The position numbers were made by a program, and so were the translations under genes. From assembly GCA_934141605.1 (NCBI GenBank), contig CAKPCL010000004.1, positions 23,911 through 87,910 on the forward strand: a stretch of DNA of 64,000 nt. Direction: 5' to 3'. The DNA comes from an uncultured Clostridia bacterium (lineage in GTDB: Bacteria > Bacillota > Clostridia > TANB77 > CAG-508). Under the pieces are notes generated by a model. That model was not told the origin of the DNA and ran no database searches. It saw nothing but the letters and a program-made list of their open reading frames with translations. Below are positions 47,979 through 58,658 of this stretch, piece after piece; position 1 is the stretch's first letter, and every line of letters starts with the position of its first letter.

Positions 47979-49673
47979 TTAATTTATTTTCTTAAATAAT
48001 TTATTTATATTCTTTTTAATTAATAAATTAATAATAAAAATAATTATTAAAAAAATAAATAAAATTAAAATATTAGCTAAAATTAAATTAAAATCTTTAA
48101 AAATTTCATATAAATATTTAATAAATAAAACAACAATTATACTTAAAACATATTGATATAATTTATTATTATTATTTTTTATAGCCTCATAATCAGCATT
48201 CCAATTTAAATTAGGTTTAATAAAATCTACTAAAACCATTAATTCACTATTTAATATATTTAATAAATTTGCACCAATAAATAAAAATAATAAATAAATT
48301 AATTCAAAAGCCGGAAAAACAATTTTAATAATTATTAAAATAATTAAAATTAAAAACATATTAAAAATTATTTGAGGCATTGATTTATATATAAATTGTT
48401 TATAAAAATCTATCGGTATAAATTTTAAATAAATAGCATTTTTACCTTCTCTTGATATTGCACTAATTGAAATATTTAATAATGTAAAAATTATTTGTAT
48501 TAATGCTAAAATCGTACAAATTACACCTAAGTCCATAGAAATTTCAATATTCTGTTCTGCAAAAAAATCTGATTCTATTAATTTTCTTATATTAGGTGCA
48601 AAAATTATGCAAATAATACTTAATGAAATCATTAATATTAATACTGGAAAAATACATTGCATAAAAAATGTTGGATTTTTAAATAATAATTTAAATTCTT
48701 TTTCTATATAAGATTCATAAATTTTTTTATTTTTAAATTTATTTTTTGTTATTTTTTTATTATTTTTTAAATAATAATTATTATTATTTTTTAAAATATT
48801 TTTTAAATAATATTTTTTACCAACAAAAATAAATAATACAAAAAATATTAAATTAATAAAAATAATTTTAAATAAATTAAATATTGAATTTATTTTATTA
48901 TAATTATTTAATATTTCTACACTAGGATTTATTATTAAAAAATAATTATTTATATTTTTTAATTTTTCATTAAAATTAGATATTGAATTTATTACCTCTG
49001 TATTTTTTAAATCAAAGTCATCACCTATTTTTTCTATTAAATTATTCCCTATTTTAAATTCTAAAATAAAAATAAAACTTAAAACTAATAATGTAATAAA
49101 TATTTGAACAATATCCTTATTTTTTATAAATTTTGTTAATTTAATTAAAAACATCATTAATATACTAATTATTAAATTAATTAAAATTGGAAAAATTAAT
49201 ATAATTAAAATCATATATAAATAATATAATAATCCAGCATTTGTATAAATACCATATATTAATAACGGTGATAATGCAAAAATTATTTCAGTTAAATATA
49301 CATTAATTAATATAGTATTAAATTTTGCAATTAATAATTCTTCCGATTTTATTGGTAATGGCAAAACATTTTCAAAATCCTTCGAAAAGAAATATACATT
49401 TATACTAGCAAGAATAATTTGAAATGCCATTATTATCATTAAAATTAGAAAAAATACATTTAAAAATATTATTCCTTGATTTATTTGTACTAATATTTTT
49501 ATAATTTTCATACTTAAATATGTTATTGCAATAACTAAAATAATTAATAACCATACAAAAGGAGATTTCCAATTTATTTTATTTGTTTCTTTATCAATTA
49601 AATAAGGGTTTTGAAAATTATTTTTAAAAAATATTTTACTTAAATTAAATATATTTTTTATTTTTTTAATCAT
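47979..49673 (-). CDS. ABC exporter permease
   Basis: 564 residues, about 12 membrane segments in two halves, with a lysine/asparagine-rich cytoplasmic loop near 300-330 (KNNNNYYLKNNKK). Layout matches large ABC-2-like permeases of putative multidrug/bacteriocin exporters in Clostridia. Its start overlaps the end of the ATPase gene by 8 nt. Exported substrate unknown. Confidence 0.82.
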   Translation of the reverse strand: MIKKIKNIFNLSKIFFKNNFQNPYLIDKETNKINWKSPFVWLLIILVIAITYLSMKIIKILVQINQGIIFLNVFFLILMIIMAFQIILASINVYFFSKDFENVLPLPIKSEELLIAKFNTILINVYLTEIIFALSPLLIYGIYTNAGLLYYLYMILIILIFPILINLIISILMMFLIKLTKFIKNKDIVQIFITLLVLSFIFILEFKIGNNLIEKIGDDFDLKNTEVINSISNFNEKLKNINNYFLIINPSVEILNNYNKINSIFNLFKIIFINLIFFVLFIFVGKKYYLKNILKNNNNYYLKNNKKITKNKFKNKKIYESYIEKEFKLLFKNPTFFMQCIFPVLILMISLSIICIIFAPNIRKLIESDFFAEQNIEISMDLGVICTILALIQIIFTLLNISISAISREGKNAIYLKFIPIDFYKQFIYKSMPQIIFNMFLILIILIIIKIVFPAFELIYLLFLFIGANLLNILNSELMVLVDFIKPNLNWNADYEAIKNNNNKLYQYVLSIIVVLFIKYLYEIFKDFNLILANILILFIFLIIIFIINLLIKKNINKLFKKIN

Positions 49674-50391
49674 TTTTTATTATCTCCATAAATAATTCCT
49701 CTAAAGATTTATTTTCTTTTAATTCTTTTTTCATTTCTTCATAAGTTCCAACAAATAATAAATTACCCTTATCTATAATTCCAATTCTATCACATAATTT
49801 TTCCGCAACATCTAAAATATGTGTTGAAAAAAATACAGTTTTATTTTGTTTAGTATGTTCTCTCATTAGATTTTTTAATTCATATGAGGATTTTGGATCT
49901 AATCCTGTCATTGGTTCATCTAGTATCCAATTTTGTGGATTATGTAATAATACGCTTATTATTATTAATTTTTGTCTCATACCATGAGAATAACTTTCTA
50001 TTTTATTATTTAATACATCAAAAATTTCAAATTTCTGAGCTAATTCTTTTATTATTTTTTCTCTATCTTCTGTTGAAACATCATATACATCTGCAATAAA
50101 ATTTAAGTATTCTATTCCCTTTAATTTTAAAAATACATCTGGATTATCTGGTACAAATCCAAGCCTTTTTTTGGCTTCTATTGGTTCATTTATTATGCTT
50201 TTTCCATCAATTAAAATATCACCTTCATCTATATCTAATATTCCAGTCATCATTTTTATTGTTGTTGTTTTCCCTGCACCATTTGGTCCTAAAAAACCAA
50301 ATATTTCTCCATCATTTATTTTCAAATTTAAATTATTAATTACTTTGTTATTTTTTTTGTAATTTTTAGATACATTTTTTATTTCTATCAT
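49666..50391 (-). CDS. ABC transporter ATP-binding protein
   Basis: 241 residues. Walker A GPNGAGKTT, Q-loop GFVPDNPDVF, signature YSHGMRQKL, Walker B WILDEPMTGLDP and switch H in STHILD. Type-2 exporter ATPase for the permease encoded next. GGAG ribosome site. Confidence 0.95.
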   Translation of the reverse strand: MIEIKNVSKNYKKNNKVINNLNLKINDGEIFGFLGPNGAGKTTTIKMMTGILDIDEGDILIDGKSIINEPIEAKKRLGFVPDNPDVFLKLKGIEYLNFIADVYDVSTEDREKIIKELAQKFEIFDVLNNKIESYSHGMRQKLIIISVLLHNPQNWILDEPMTGLDPKSSYELKNLMREHTKQNKTVFFSTHILDVAEKLCDRIGIIDKGNLLFVGTYEEMKKELKENKSLEELFMEIIKND

Positions 50392-50420
50392 AAAATCGCT
50401 CCTTTATTGAATTATAAAAC

Positions 50421-50446
50421 AAAAGAGGTTGCTTTGCAACCCCTTT
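50421..50446 (-). terminator. Terminator at the end of the T4SS operon
   Basis: AAAAGGGGTTGC pairs with GCAACCTCTTTT (one mismatch), T-rich after it on the minus strand, adjoining the stop of the last T4SS gene. It marks the operon end before the ABC genes. Confidence 0.8.
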
Positions 50447-51763
50447 TTATTCAATTCCAAAAGACATAGTAAAATCTCTATTTTCTTCTAATTTCATTAT
50501 AAATGTAATTTTATTAACTTTTTCTAAATCATCACTATCCATTATATTTAATGAATATGTATAAATTCCTCCAAGATTTTTAAATTCTAAATATTCTATT
50601 GTATTTTCTTCATAAAAATTATTATTAATAAAAGTACTAAATTTTTCTATTGTATTAAAATAATTATTTTTAAATGTTTCATCTAATTTATTATAAACAT
50701 ATTTATAATCTTTTGCTTCAATTGCTGTAATTGCTCTTTCTATATTCATACCTACTTTTACTTGATCTGTAGCTGAATCATATTTTTTGATGTATTCTGG
50801 AAGATCAACAGTATAAGTATCTAAAATAACATTATAATTCATTACACTATTTTCATTAAAAATATAATAATTTCCATTTTGGTCTATACAAACATATTCT
50901 GTATAATCTTCATATTTCGTTTTTTGGTATTTAGATAACTTCATTATTATATTATTTCTTACATTATTTTTAGCATAAGTTTCAAATGTCGAAAAGTCTC
51001 CAAATCTTTTTTCTCTATATTCTTCATTTAAGTTATTGTATACTAATTGCCTATCGTATAATATTTCTTTTTTAAATTTTGCAAATAAATCTTGCACATA
51101 AGCTTCATCATTTATAATTTCATAATCATAAATATTGATTTTTTTATTTTCTACACTATCTGATACTTGCATATTAATTTCTTGTCCAAGCTTTATATCA
51201 CTTAAATTTTGTTGAATATAATCCTCTAAATATACTGAAAATGTTTTGTTTGATGCATCAATTTTTATTAATACTTCAAAGTCTTTAATCTCTTCACTGC
51301 TTTTTTCTCTTATTCTTCCTTGAACTAGATATAAATATATATTTTGACTTTTTTGACTTACATACATCTTATTTACATTTACATCTGACTGTTTAATTTC
51401 TTCTAATTTTGTCTCTATATTATTTAAAGTTATATTTTTAAAATTAATATAATCTTCATCTAACATATTGTACAAATATTCTTTGTTTTCTTCTTCATCA
51501 TCTATATCAGCTTCCTCACTATCAAAAAGTGACATATAATAAATATAAAATTTATTAACACAAGTTTCAACTGCATAATAATCATTTCTAGTTGTTACAT
51601 ATTGTATGGTACTATCTATCTCTTCAGTTGTATCATCGTTTCCAACCTCATCTATATTATATACAACCTCTCCTCTGTTAAAATAGATTATACCCATTAT
51701 TACAATAATTATTAGAACAACAACGATAGCTAAAATAAAAATTATTTTTTCTAATTTTGACAT
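50447..51763 (-). CDS. Membrane-anchored T4SS protein, TcpC/VirB8-like
   Basis: 438 residues. One membrane segment (6-29), an acidic linker, then what look like two NTF2-like domains (about 60-210 and 225-438) on the outside. This is the architecture of TcpC/Orf13, the Gram-positive counterpart of VirB8, which scaffolds the channel. It is the last gene of the operon, 17 nt after the peptidoglycan hydrolase gene, the same order as orf14-orf13 of Tn916. Assignment by layout and context. Confidence 0.65.
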   Translation of the reverse strand: MSKLEKIIFILAIVVVLIIIVIMGIIYFNRGEVVYNIDEVGNDDTTEEIDSTIQYVTTRNDYYAVETCVNKFYIYYMSLFDSEEADIDDEEENKEYLYNMLDEDYINFKNITLNNIETKLEEIKQSDVNVNKMYVSQKSQNIYLYLVQGRIREKSSEEIKDFEVLIKIDASNKTFSVYLEDYIQQNLSDIKLGQEINMQVSDSVENKKINIYDYEIINDEAYVQDLFAKFKKEILYDRQLVYNNLNEEYREKRFGDFSTFETYAKNNVRNNIIMKLSKYQKTKYEDYTEYVCIDQNGNYYIFNENSVMNYNVILDTYTVDLPEYIKKYDSATDQVKVGMNIERAITAIEAKDYKYVYNKLDETFKNNYFNTIEKFSTFINNNFYEENTIEYLEFKNLGGIYTYSLNIMDSDDLEKVNKITFIMKLEENRDFTMSFGIE

Positions 51764-51780
51764 TTCTAACTCCTTAATTA

Positions 51781-54546
51781 TTAATTTGGTGCTCTTAATG
51801 CGTAACTAAATGTTTTTGAGCGTTTACTTGGTGATGCTTTTCTGATTGTCTTTCCACTTCCGGCATTATAAACTTTATTATCTCCTGCATATATCTCAAC
51901 ATGGTGATTATAGCATAATACATCTCCTGGTTGTAATTCAGAAACACTTGAAATTCTTGTCCAGCCTTTTGAAATCAACTTACTTTGTAAATCATTTGCC
52001 CCATCTGTATGTTCTGAATCGTCTAAATATCCACATTCTTGTAATACCCAAGAAACATAAGTAGCACAACAGCTATGTCTATATTCAGTTTTTGATTTTT
52101 CAAAAGTTATACTTAATCCATGTTTTGAACCATTTGCTGTATCTTTTCCACATTCTTCATAGTCATTACCACCATATACACAATAAGAATATTTTTTTTG
52201 CTCCATATACTCATGGATTATTTTTGCAGTTTCCACTATTGAGTCACCCATTTCAATATGCCATTCTTTTAGTTTGTCATAATATCCTGTTTGGAACAAT
52301 GTCCATTCTGATTTTCTTCTATTTTCAAGTCCTGCAAGATAAACATTATCACTTGTAACTGGAACGCTCATATATTGTGTATATAATAAATTTGTATAAT
52401 CAGCAGTAGAATTTTTTTCTTCATATTGGTCATCTGTCTCTTGATTCCAATACTCAGTATACGCTTGCATAAATGTTTTTCCATTTCTTTCTTGTAATGC
52501 ACCACTGTTACCACAGTTATATGCTCTAGAAATTAACGCATTAATCTGATAATCTGTTAGTCCTAATCCTGATGTTTTTGTTTTAATATATGTTGATTTA
52601 TTTTCTATTTCCATTCTTTCTATTGAATCAACAAAGTCTATTGGAATAGCATCACCAATCTTAGTTGAATATCCTGCTTCTTCAAATTTAGATTTATATC
52701 CACCATTTTCAATATCAACACCATATCCAACAGTAGGATGTCCCGCACCATCATCTTCAACAATATACATCGTTCCATCTGCATTAGTTTTTGGGCCACT
52801 AGCATTTTCCCATTGATGAATATATCTAATTAGTTGGTCAGTTACTGATGTATTTATTGAATTGAAATTAGATTCTTCATATGCTGAAAAGTCATAATCA
52901 GTAACTCCATAATCAGTTCCAGTAGCCTTATATAATAAATACTTTGTTAAATCAACCATATTAACTGTATCAGGATTATTTTCTAATATTTCTATAAACC
53001 AATCTGTAACTTCAGAGCAAATTCTATTTTTAGCATCCTTATGTTCTTTTTTACACAATAAAGAAACAAAATTTTCTTTATCATCACTTGCTTTTTGACT
53101 TACTTTTGGTTCATTTACAACATCACCCTCTACATAGTTTTGTTCTACAGTTGTTGTTTTGGTTGATACACTTCTATTTATCTTATTTACTTTAATATCT
53201 ATTACAACACGCCTAACTTCTTGTTCAATTTCATAATTAGTAGTCAAACTTGAACTTTGATTAGAATAATTCTTTAAAATATATTCATCTCTCATAGTTT
53301 TTGCATATGCTACTGCATCAGAATCTCCTAATAATGTTATAGTAATATTTGAATCATATATACTTGATACACCTTCTATATCATTTAAATCTCTTTTTTC
53401 TTCATCATCAGTAGTCGTTTCTTCACTTTGGTATGAATATTCCTTGCTATAATCCACCATCCATACATCTGCTTTTGTTAAATCAACATTAACAGTATTA
53501 CTTTCATATTTTCTTGTTATATAAGCAGAATATGTTGTGTCACTTGTTGAAGGACCATAACTTGTTGAATAATCTTGATATTTTTTTACTTTCCCTGAAT
53601 TGGGATCGTTCACTCTAACAGTTATATTTTTGTTAATTTCTTTACTTTCCGTATATTCATATGTATCCTCATATGTAGTTGTTGTTACATTATCATAAAT
53701 TGAAATTATAATTTCACTTTCTTCAACTAAATCAGCTAACTCTAAAACAAAATCCTTATCCTCTCCAATAACTAGTAAAGCCCATAAATATTGAAAAGGC
53801 ATTGTATATTTGTCAACAACACTCTTATAATTAATAGTTTTCTTGGTTATATTTCTTTCTATCTTAAGATATTCTGAATTATAATACTTATCCCCACTAA
53901 TCTTATCCTCTTCTGAAAGTCCACCATACTCTATTCCATCATTTTTTAAAGAATTAATATCAAAATTTTCATCACCTGACTTAACTTCATATGTTTCAGT
54001 ATTAACTACTGCAATTTCTACATTTCCAGAAGTATCTAATGTAAAATAATCAAGTATGCTTGTCCCATCTGATAGCTTTTCAACTCCTGAATCGATATTT
54101 TCCTCAAACTTATCTCTATCCATATATTTTAAGGTGATTTTTGTACCATCGGTTTTATTTCTTTGAAACTCAATTATTCCATTTACTGAATCTTCATCTG
54201 CTCCATCAATCTTAGGATATTGAGTAACTAATTCAGCATTCATAAGTTTTTGTAACTCATCTGAAGAATCCAAATATTTTGAAACATTGCTTCCTTCTGC
54301 AATTAAGCTATTCCAAATTTCATCTTTAGTTTTTTCTGTTGTTATACCGTCACTTCCAATTTGTGCAGAATTTGTATAGTTAGAAACAACATATGGTGTA
54401 TTGGCCCAATCATCTTCATTATATGTTCCATCTTCTATTGAAATTAAATACACAAAAGAAGATAATAATATTAATGAAACCACTAATAAAATTGATATTA
54501 TAATTATTTTTTTGTATTTTATTAAAGCTTTAACTACTTTTTCCAA
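51781..54546 (-). CDS. T4SS peptidoglycan hydrolase with GH24-type lysozyme and NlpC/P60 (CwlT-like) domains
   Basis: 921 residues. A membrane segment (12-35), a long beta-rich region (36-550) with no family recognised, a phage-type lysozyme domain with catalytic Glu near 578 (IHQWENASG) followed by DGAGHPTVGYGVDI, and a C-terminal NlpC/P60 amidopeptidase with Cys near 825 (HSCCATYVSW) and His near 880 (NHHVEIYAG). It would cut both glycan and peptide bonds to open the wall for the channel, as CwlT (Orf14 of Tn916) does with other domain types. The large N-terminal part is much longer than in CwlT. Confidence 0.85.
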   Translation of the reverse strand: MEKVVKALIKYKKIIIISILLVVSLILLSSFVYLISIEDGTYNEDDWANTPYVVSNYTNSAQIGSDGITTEKTKDEIWNSLIAEGSNVSKYLDSSDELQKLMNAELVTQYPKIDGADEDSVNGIIEFQRNKTDGTKITLKYMDRDKFEENIDSGVEKLSDGTSILDYFTLDTSGNVEIAVVNTETYEVKSGDENFDINSLKNDGIEYGGLSEEDKISGDKYYNSEYLKIERNITKKTINYKSVVDKYTMPFQYLWALLVIGEDKDFVLELADLVEESEIIISIYDNVTTTTYEDTYEYTESKEINKNITVRVNDPNSGKVKKYQDYSTSYGPSTSDTTYSAYITRKYESNTVNVDLTKADVWMVDYSKEYSYQSEETTTDDEEKRDLNDIEGVSSIYDSNITITLLGDSDAVAYAKTMRDEYILKNYSNQSSSLTTNYEIEQEVRRVVIDIKVNKINRSVSTKTTTVEQNYVEGDVVNEPKVSQKASDDKENFVSLLCKKEHKDAKNRICSEVTDWFIEILENNPDTVNMVDLTKYLLYKATGTDYGVTDYDFSAYEESNFNSINTSVTDQLIRYIHQWENASGPKTNADGTMYIVEDDGAGHPTVGYGVDIENGGYKSKFEEAGYSTKIGDAIPIDFVDSIERMEIENKSTYIKTKTSGLGLTDYQINALISRAYNCGNSGALQERNGKTFMQAYTEYWNQETDDQYEEKNSTADYTNLLYTQYMSVPVTSDNVYLAGLENRRKSEWTLFQTGYYDKLKEWHIEMGDSIVETAKIIHEYMEQKKYSYCVYGGNDYEECGKDTANGSKHGLSITFEKSKTEYRHSCCATYVSWVLQECGYLDDSEHTDGANDLQSKLISKGWTRISSVSELQPGDVLCYNHHVEIYAGDNKVYNAGSGKTIRKASPSKRSKTFSYALRAPN

Positions 54547-54567
54547 TTATTATCTCCTTTCTTAATT

Positions 54568-55518
54568 TTAAACATTTGCTAAAAATTTATAAAATTCATA
54601 ATTTTCTTTATTATTTAAATATTCATTATAATTTAATACCATTTTAGAAAATACCATATTTTTTATTTTTCTAGTAGAACTATATTTATTTGTAAATTTA
54701 ATTTTTATATTACTCTTGTAATTACTGTCTATTCTTAATTTACTTTCGTTTACTTCACTACTATAAAAATAATATTTCATATCATTTTCATCAGTTAAGT
54801 ATACAGATTTTGTATCATCACTTGTGTCTATTAATATTGTATTTTTTGAATTATTTTCAATTGTTAAATTATATATTTCATAATCCATATATGTGTCAAT
54901 TTGTGTTATGTTTACTTTTATATTTTCGTATGTTGTTTCTTTATTACTCTTTGTACTTGATACATAATTATTTATATTAAGTTTATTTTCATTTCCTTGT
55001 TTTACTATTGTCATATAGTCTTGATTTGTTCTGTTATTGCTTAAATTTCCTGTTGATAATATATTTCCTGTTATTCTTACTGTATATGTGCTTCCTGTCC
55101 AATTTTCTACTGTATATGTTTTATTATCTTCATCAAAAATCTTTACATAATAATAGTCATAAAAATCTTGTATTGTTGGAAACATTACTTCTTTGCAATC
55201 ATCTGATAATAAGTTATACGCATTATTTATATCTTTTTTATTGCAATATTCTATAAACTTATTAATTACTTCTGTATCATTTTGTATTTTTGATGTTGAT
55301 ATACTTTCTCCTGTTATTTGTGATTTGTCTGATATTAAACTACTATTGTTATTTACTATTGTTGTGTTTGAATTTGTTATATTTTGTTTTGTATTTTTAT
55401 TTCCATGTCCTGCGTAATAATTTAATAGTTGTAGTAATAAAAAGCCAAAGGCTATAATTAGTATAATTCTTATAACTTTCTTCCTGTTTTGATTAAATAA
55501 TCTTATCAATTTATACAT
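54568..55518 (-). CDS. Membrane-anchored NTF2-like T4SS protein
   Basis: 316 residues. Basic N-terminus, a membrane segment (about 18-36), Asn/Ser-rich linker (QNITNSNTTIVNNNSSL), then an NTF2-like region (NKFIEYCNKKDINNAYNLLSDDCKE) and a DUF4352-like beta domain (ITQIDTYMDYEIYNLTIENNSKNTILIDT). A second VirB8/TcpC-like outside protein between virB6 and the hydrolase. Specific role unknown. Confidence 0.65.
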   Translation of the reverse strand: MYKLIRLFNQNRKKVIRIILIIAFGFLLLQLLNYYAGHGNKNTKQNITNSNTTIVNNNSSLISDKSQITGESISTSKIQNDTEVINKFIEYCNKKDINNAYNLLSDDCKEVMFPTIQDFYDYYYVKIFDEDNKTYTVENWTGSTYTVRITGNILSTGNLSNNRTNQDYMTIVKQGNENKLNINNYVSSTKSNKETTYENIKVNITQIDTYMDYEIYNLTIENNSKNTILIDTSDDTKSVYLTDENDMKYYFYSSEVNESKLRIDSNYKSNIKIKFTNKYSSTRKIKNMVFSKMVLNYNEYLNNKENYEFYKFLANV

Positions 55519-55538
55519 AATTATAGCCTCCTAATATC

Positions 55539-58500
55539 TTATAAATCATTTCTAAAACTGAAATATATTTTATTTGCTTCCATAATTTCTTTTGTCTTAT
55601 CTCTTGCTTTTTTATCTGAAGCACCTTTCTTTTTCAATTTTCCTTGAACAGTATCAGCCCATTTTTTAGAATCAGCACTATTCATTTTTGATGTATCTCC
55701 TATAGTTTTTGAATATTTTACTAAAGCCGCTGTATTATCATCTGATAAATTCATTTTATTCTTTAATTCATATGCAGCAATTATATCATCTGTATCAGTT
55801 ATACCCTTTGTTACAAGATTATCTACAAATCCACTTTTCATTATTTGTTTAACATCATCTTTATTTCCGTCTATTTCTCTTTCGAATTTTTTCTTAAATT
55901 CTGTGTCTTTTTTAATTTTCTCAATGTATTTGTCAATTTGAGCTTGACGATAATCACTTTCTGATTCATATGAACCTCTATTTGCTTCTTCAAATGTTCC
56001 ATCAACTCTGAAGGTATCATCAATTCCTTCTGATATACCTTTTCCAAAGTTATATCCTCCCATTGCTCCTGTTGCTGCATATTGGAATCCTTTTGATGAA
56101 TCTCCTGATGCAATTCCTAAAATGCCTCCTGCTGTTGCAAAAGTTGCTGCACCTATTACTCCTGCTGCTGTTTTTAATGGATGAGCATTATCAAATCTAT
56201 TAATCATTTTCTTTTTCATTCCATTTGCATAATATTTAGCACCTGATGCAATACCTTTTGCATAATTTCTTTTTATTTTTGGTTTTTTACCATTTTTTTC
56301 AAGTAAATTATTTGGAATCTTAATTTTACTTTTTGTACCAACTTGTTTAATTCCTGAATTATTAGAAGTTGGCTTACTTTTTGCTCCGGTTTGTTTAGTT
56401 CCTGAATTATTAGAAGTTTGTTTACCTTTTGTTTTTTTACTATTGCTTGATAACTGTACATTTTGTGCTTTCATTTGTTCTTGTGCCATTATATCTGTTT
56501 CTTCTAAATTTTTATTCTCTTTAATTTCAGGATTAAGAATTGCTTCATCTTTATCAAAATCTGTTTTAAACCTTGGAGCCTTTTCATTATCCTCTTTTCC
56601 AGCAACTTTTCCTTCTCCTTTGCCTCCTTGAGGGCCTTTTGGTGGTTTGTGTCCCATCAATCTATTTACACCATTCCACATTAAAGCTGCTCCTGCTGCT
56701 CCTCCAAGCATTCCTGGTGTTTGTGCCTTTTCGAATCCAAAGAATTTTCTTAATATTTTTTCAGCTGGAATCATAAATCCTAAAGCTACTATTACATAAA
56801 TAATATTCTGACTTGCAAATGTCATTGCAGAACCTATTAATATCGTATACAATATTAGGTGCATTGGTTGTATTAATAAATTAAATATATATTCCTTAAC
56901 CCACATATTAAATGCTTGTGCTTTTCCATCGTTCATCTTATCTAATGGATATGTCATTGCTACTAAAGGTGCTATAATTGTTAAAAATGCCATATATATA
57001 ACCCTTTTTACATATGTAAAAACAAATATTATAGTATATATTACTAGTACTATATATATCAGTTTCCATCCAATTGCCATATATGATTCTGAAATTTCAC
57101 TTGTGTCATCCTTATTTACTTCTAACAATTGTAATTTTAATCTTGCCTGCTGCATAAAGTTTTCTGCTGGCCATGCCAATACAGTTGAATTTGCTCCAGC
57201 GGGATTACCATCTTGATCTGTAAAAAATTCATAATATGGATTAGTAGTATCATCTTCTGTACCTATAAGTACTTCATATGCTTTTTTTACTCTTTTTTGA
57301 TCTTTAATAATAAACATCTCTGGCCTTTCTACTTCAGTTTCTTTAGTTGCAGTTACCTGAGTAGTATCCACTATCTCTATTATTTTTTTTACTAAAATAT
57401 TTGAAAATGACATTATATATTGCATTACAAACAATAAGCAAATAGCAACAATCCAATCAACCAACATCTGTTTATATTTTGCTTTATCAGCAGATGTACT
57501 TGATATTAATATTCTTATTCCAACATAAACAAGAATTGATAATAATGCTACTATTGCTATATTTCTTAAAATCACGTACCAACTTGCTACTGTTGATTGT
57601 AATTCTTTAGCAGTAGATGATACTTTTCTTACTACTTCTTTTTCTCCTGTAGCAACTTCTACTAGTTCTGTTTCATCATTCATCGTTGTACTAACTACTG
57701 TTTCTGGATCACCACTTTCATTTGTTTTATTCCTTATGCATTTCCAAAACGGATTTTGTTGACCCATATCTTCTACTAAATACATGAAGTATGTATATCC
57801 ATTGTAATGCCATTTAAAAGAAATTTTATAATTAACCTTTTCACTAGTTTGAGCAATTGTTTTTTCCGATAATTTGCTTTCTTCTATTCCGCATAGTTTT
57901 TGAATTATATCATCTTTTAAATATTCAGTTAATTCTCCATCCACATAATACTCACTTTTTTTATTATACTCTACTTTTTCAAAACAAGTATTTAAATCTG
58001 GCATTCCATGTTTTTCTTCTAAGTTTTTAAATTTATTGTCCATTACTGATACTTCTTCACGTTTCATTACATCTTTGGTTTCATATATTCCCTCTTGTGG
58101 ATTAAAAAAATCTACATCCAATAATGGAATTTTATTAGAAAATATTTCTTGTGGTGTCACAAAAAACATTGGCAGTTTAAAATTACTTGGTAACATTCCC
58201 TCTATAATTGTCGTTGTAATTGGAAAAGTCACAGTAGTAACACCTATTGTTATTGAAACTATTGCAGCACCTTTTATTGCAGCTGCAATACCAACTGCAA
58301 CACCAGAAGCAGCTCCCGCTGTTAAAACTGAAGCAGCTATGACTACTGCACATACTGCAACAGCAGCAACAACAACTATAAATTTTGACCAAAAACCTGA
58401 CGATGAATTAATTGATATTAAAGAATCATCCACATCTAAAAGCATTTTTTGTATTAAAGTCATTGTTCCATCTCCAAGAGAAACAAAAAGGGACATAATT

Positions 58501-58634
58501 GGATTAAGTAATGCTCCTCCTATTTCTCCTCCATCAGCTTGTACAGTCTTTGGTATACAAAAGCTTACTATTGTAATTAACACAAATATTAATACTAGCT
58601 TCTTAAATAAACTCTTATTTTCAAAAATTTTCAT
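55539..58634 (-). CDS. VirB6/TrbL-like T4SS membrane protein
   Basis: 1031 residues. Signal segment (about 12-30), Gly/Ala-rich membrane segments near 85-145, an outside domain (150-350), a cluster of membrane segments (355-645), then a long cytoplasmic tail (650-1031) containing a duplicated SNNSG(T/I)KQ(T/V)G(A/T)KSK repeat. Length and layout match VirB6/Orf15-type channel proteins. Lies 24 nt after virB4. Confidence 0.8.
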   Translation of the reverse strand: MKIFENKSLFKKLVLIFVLITIVSFCIPKTVQADGGEIGGALLNPIMSLFVSLGDGTMTLIQKMLLDVDDSLISINSSSGFWSKFIVVVAAVAVCAVVIAASVLTAGAASGVAVGIAAAIKGAAIVSITIGVTTVTFPITTTIIEGMLPSNFKLPMFFVTPQEIFSNKIPLLDVDFFNPQEGIYETKDVMKREEVSVMDNKFKNLEEKHGMPDLNTCFEKVEYNKKSEYYVDGELTEYLKDDIIQKLCGIEESKLSEKTIAQTSEKVNYKISFKWHYNGYTYFMYLVEDMGQQNPFWKCIRNKTNESGDPETVVSTTMNDETELVEVATGEKEVVRKVSSTAKELQSTVASWYVILRNIAIVALLSILVYVGIRILISSTSADKAKYKQMLVDWIVAICLLFVMQYIMSFSNILVKKIIEIVDTTQVTATKETEVERPEMFIIKDQKRVKKAYEVLIGTEDDTTNPYYEFFTDQDGNPAGANSTVLAWPAENFMQQARLKLQLLEVNKDDTSEISESYMAIGWKLIYIVLVIYTIIFVFTYVKRVIYMAFLTIIAPLVAMTYPLDKMNDGKAQAFNMWVKEYIFNLLIQPMHLILYTILIGSAMTFASQNIIYVIVALGFMIPAEKILRKFFGFEKAQTPGMLGGAAGAALMWNGVNRLMGHKPPKGPQGGKGEGKVAGKEDNEKAPRFKTDFDKDEAILNPEIKENKNLEETDIMAQEQMKAQNVQLSSNSKKTKGKQTSNNSGTKQTGAKSKPTSNNSGIKQVGTKSKIKIPNNLLEKNGKKPKIKRNYAKGIASGAKYYANGMKKKMINRFDNAHPLKTAAGVIGAATFATAGGILGIASGDSSKGFQYAATGAMGGYNFGKGISEGIDDTFRVDGTFEEANRGSYESESDYRQAQIDKYIEKIKKDTEFKKKFEREIDGNKDDVKQIMKSGFVDNLVTKGITDTDDIIAAYELKNKMNLSDDNTAALVKYSKTIGDTSKMNSADSKKWADTVQGKLKKKGASDKKARDKTKEIMEANKIYFSFRNDL

Positions 58635-58658
58635 AAAGTTTAAACCTCCTGAATCTTA

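Noticed and set aside
58183..58392. A cysteine-rich 69-residue reading frame within virB6
   Set aside because: It is another frame of the Ala/Gly-rich virB6 coding region (GCA repeats), with no ribosome site.
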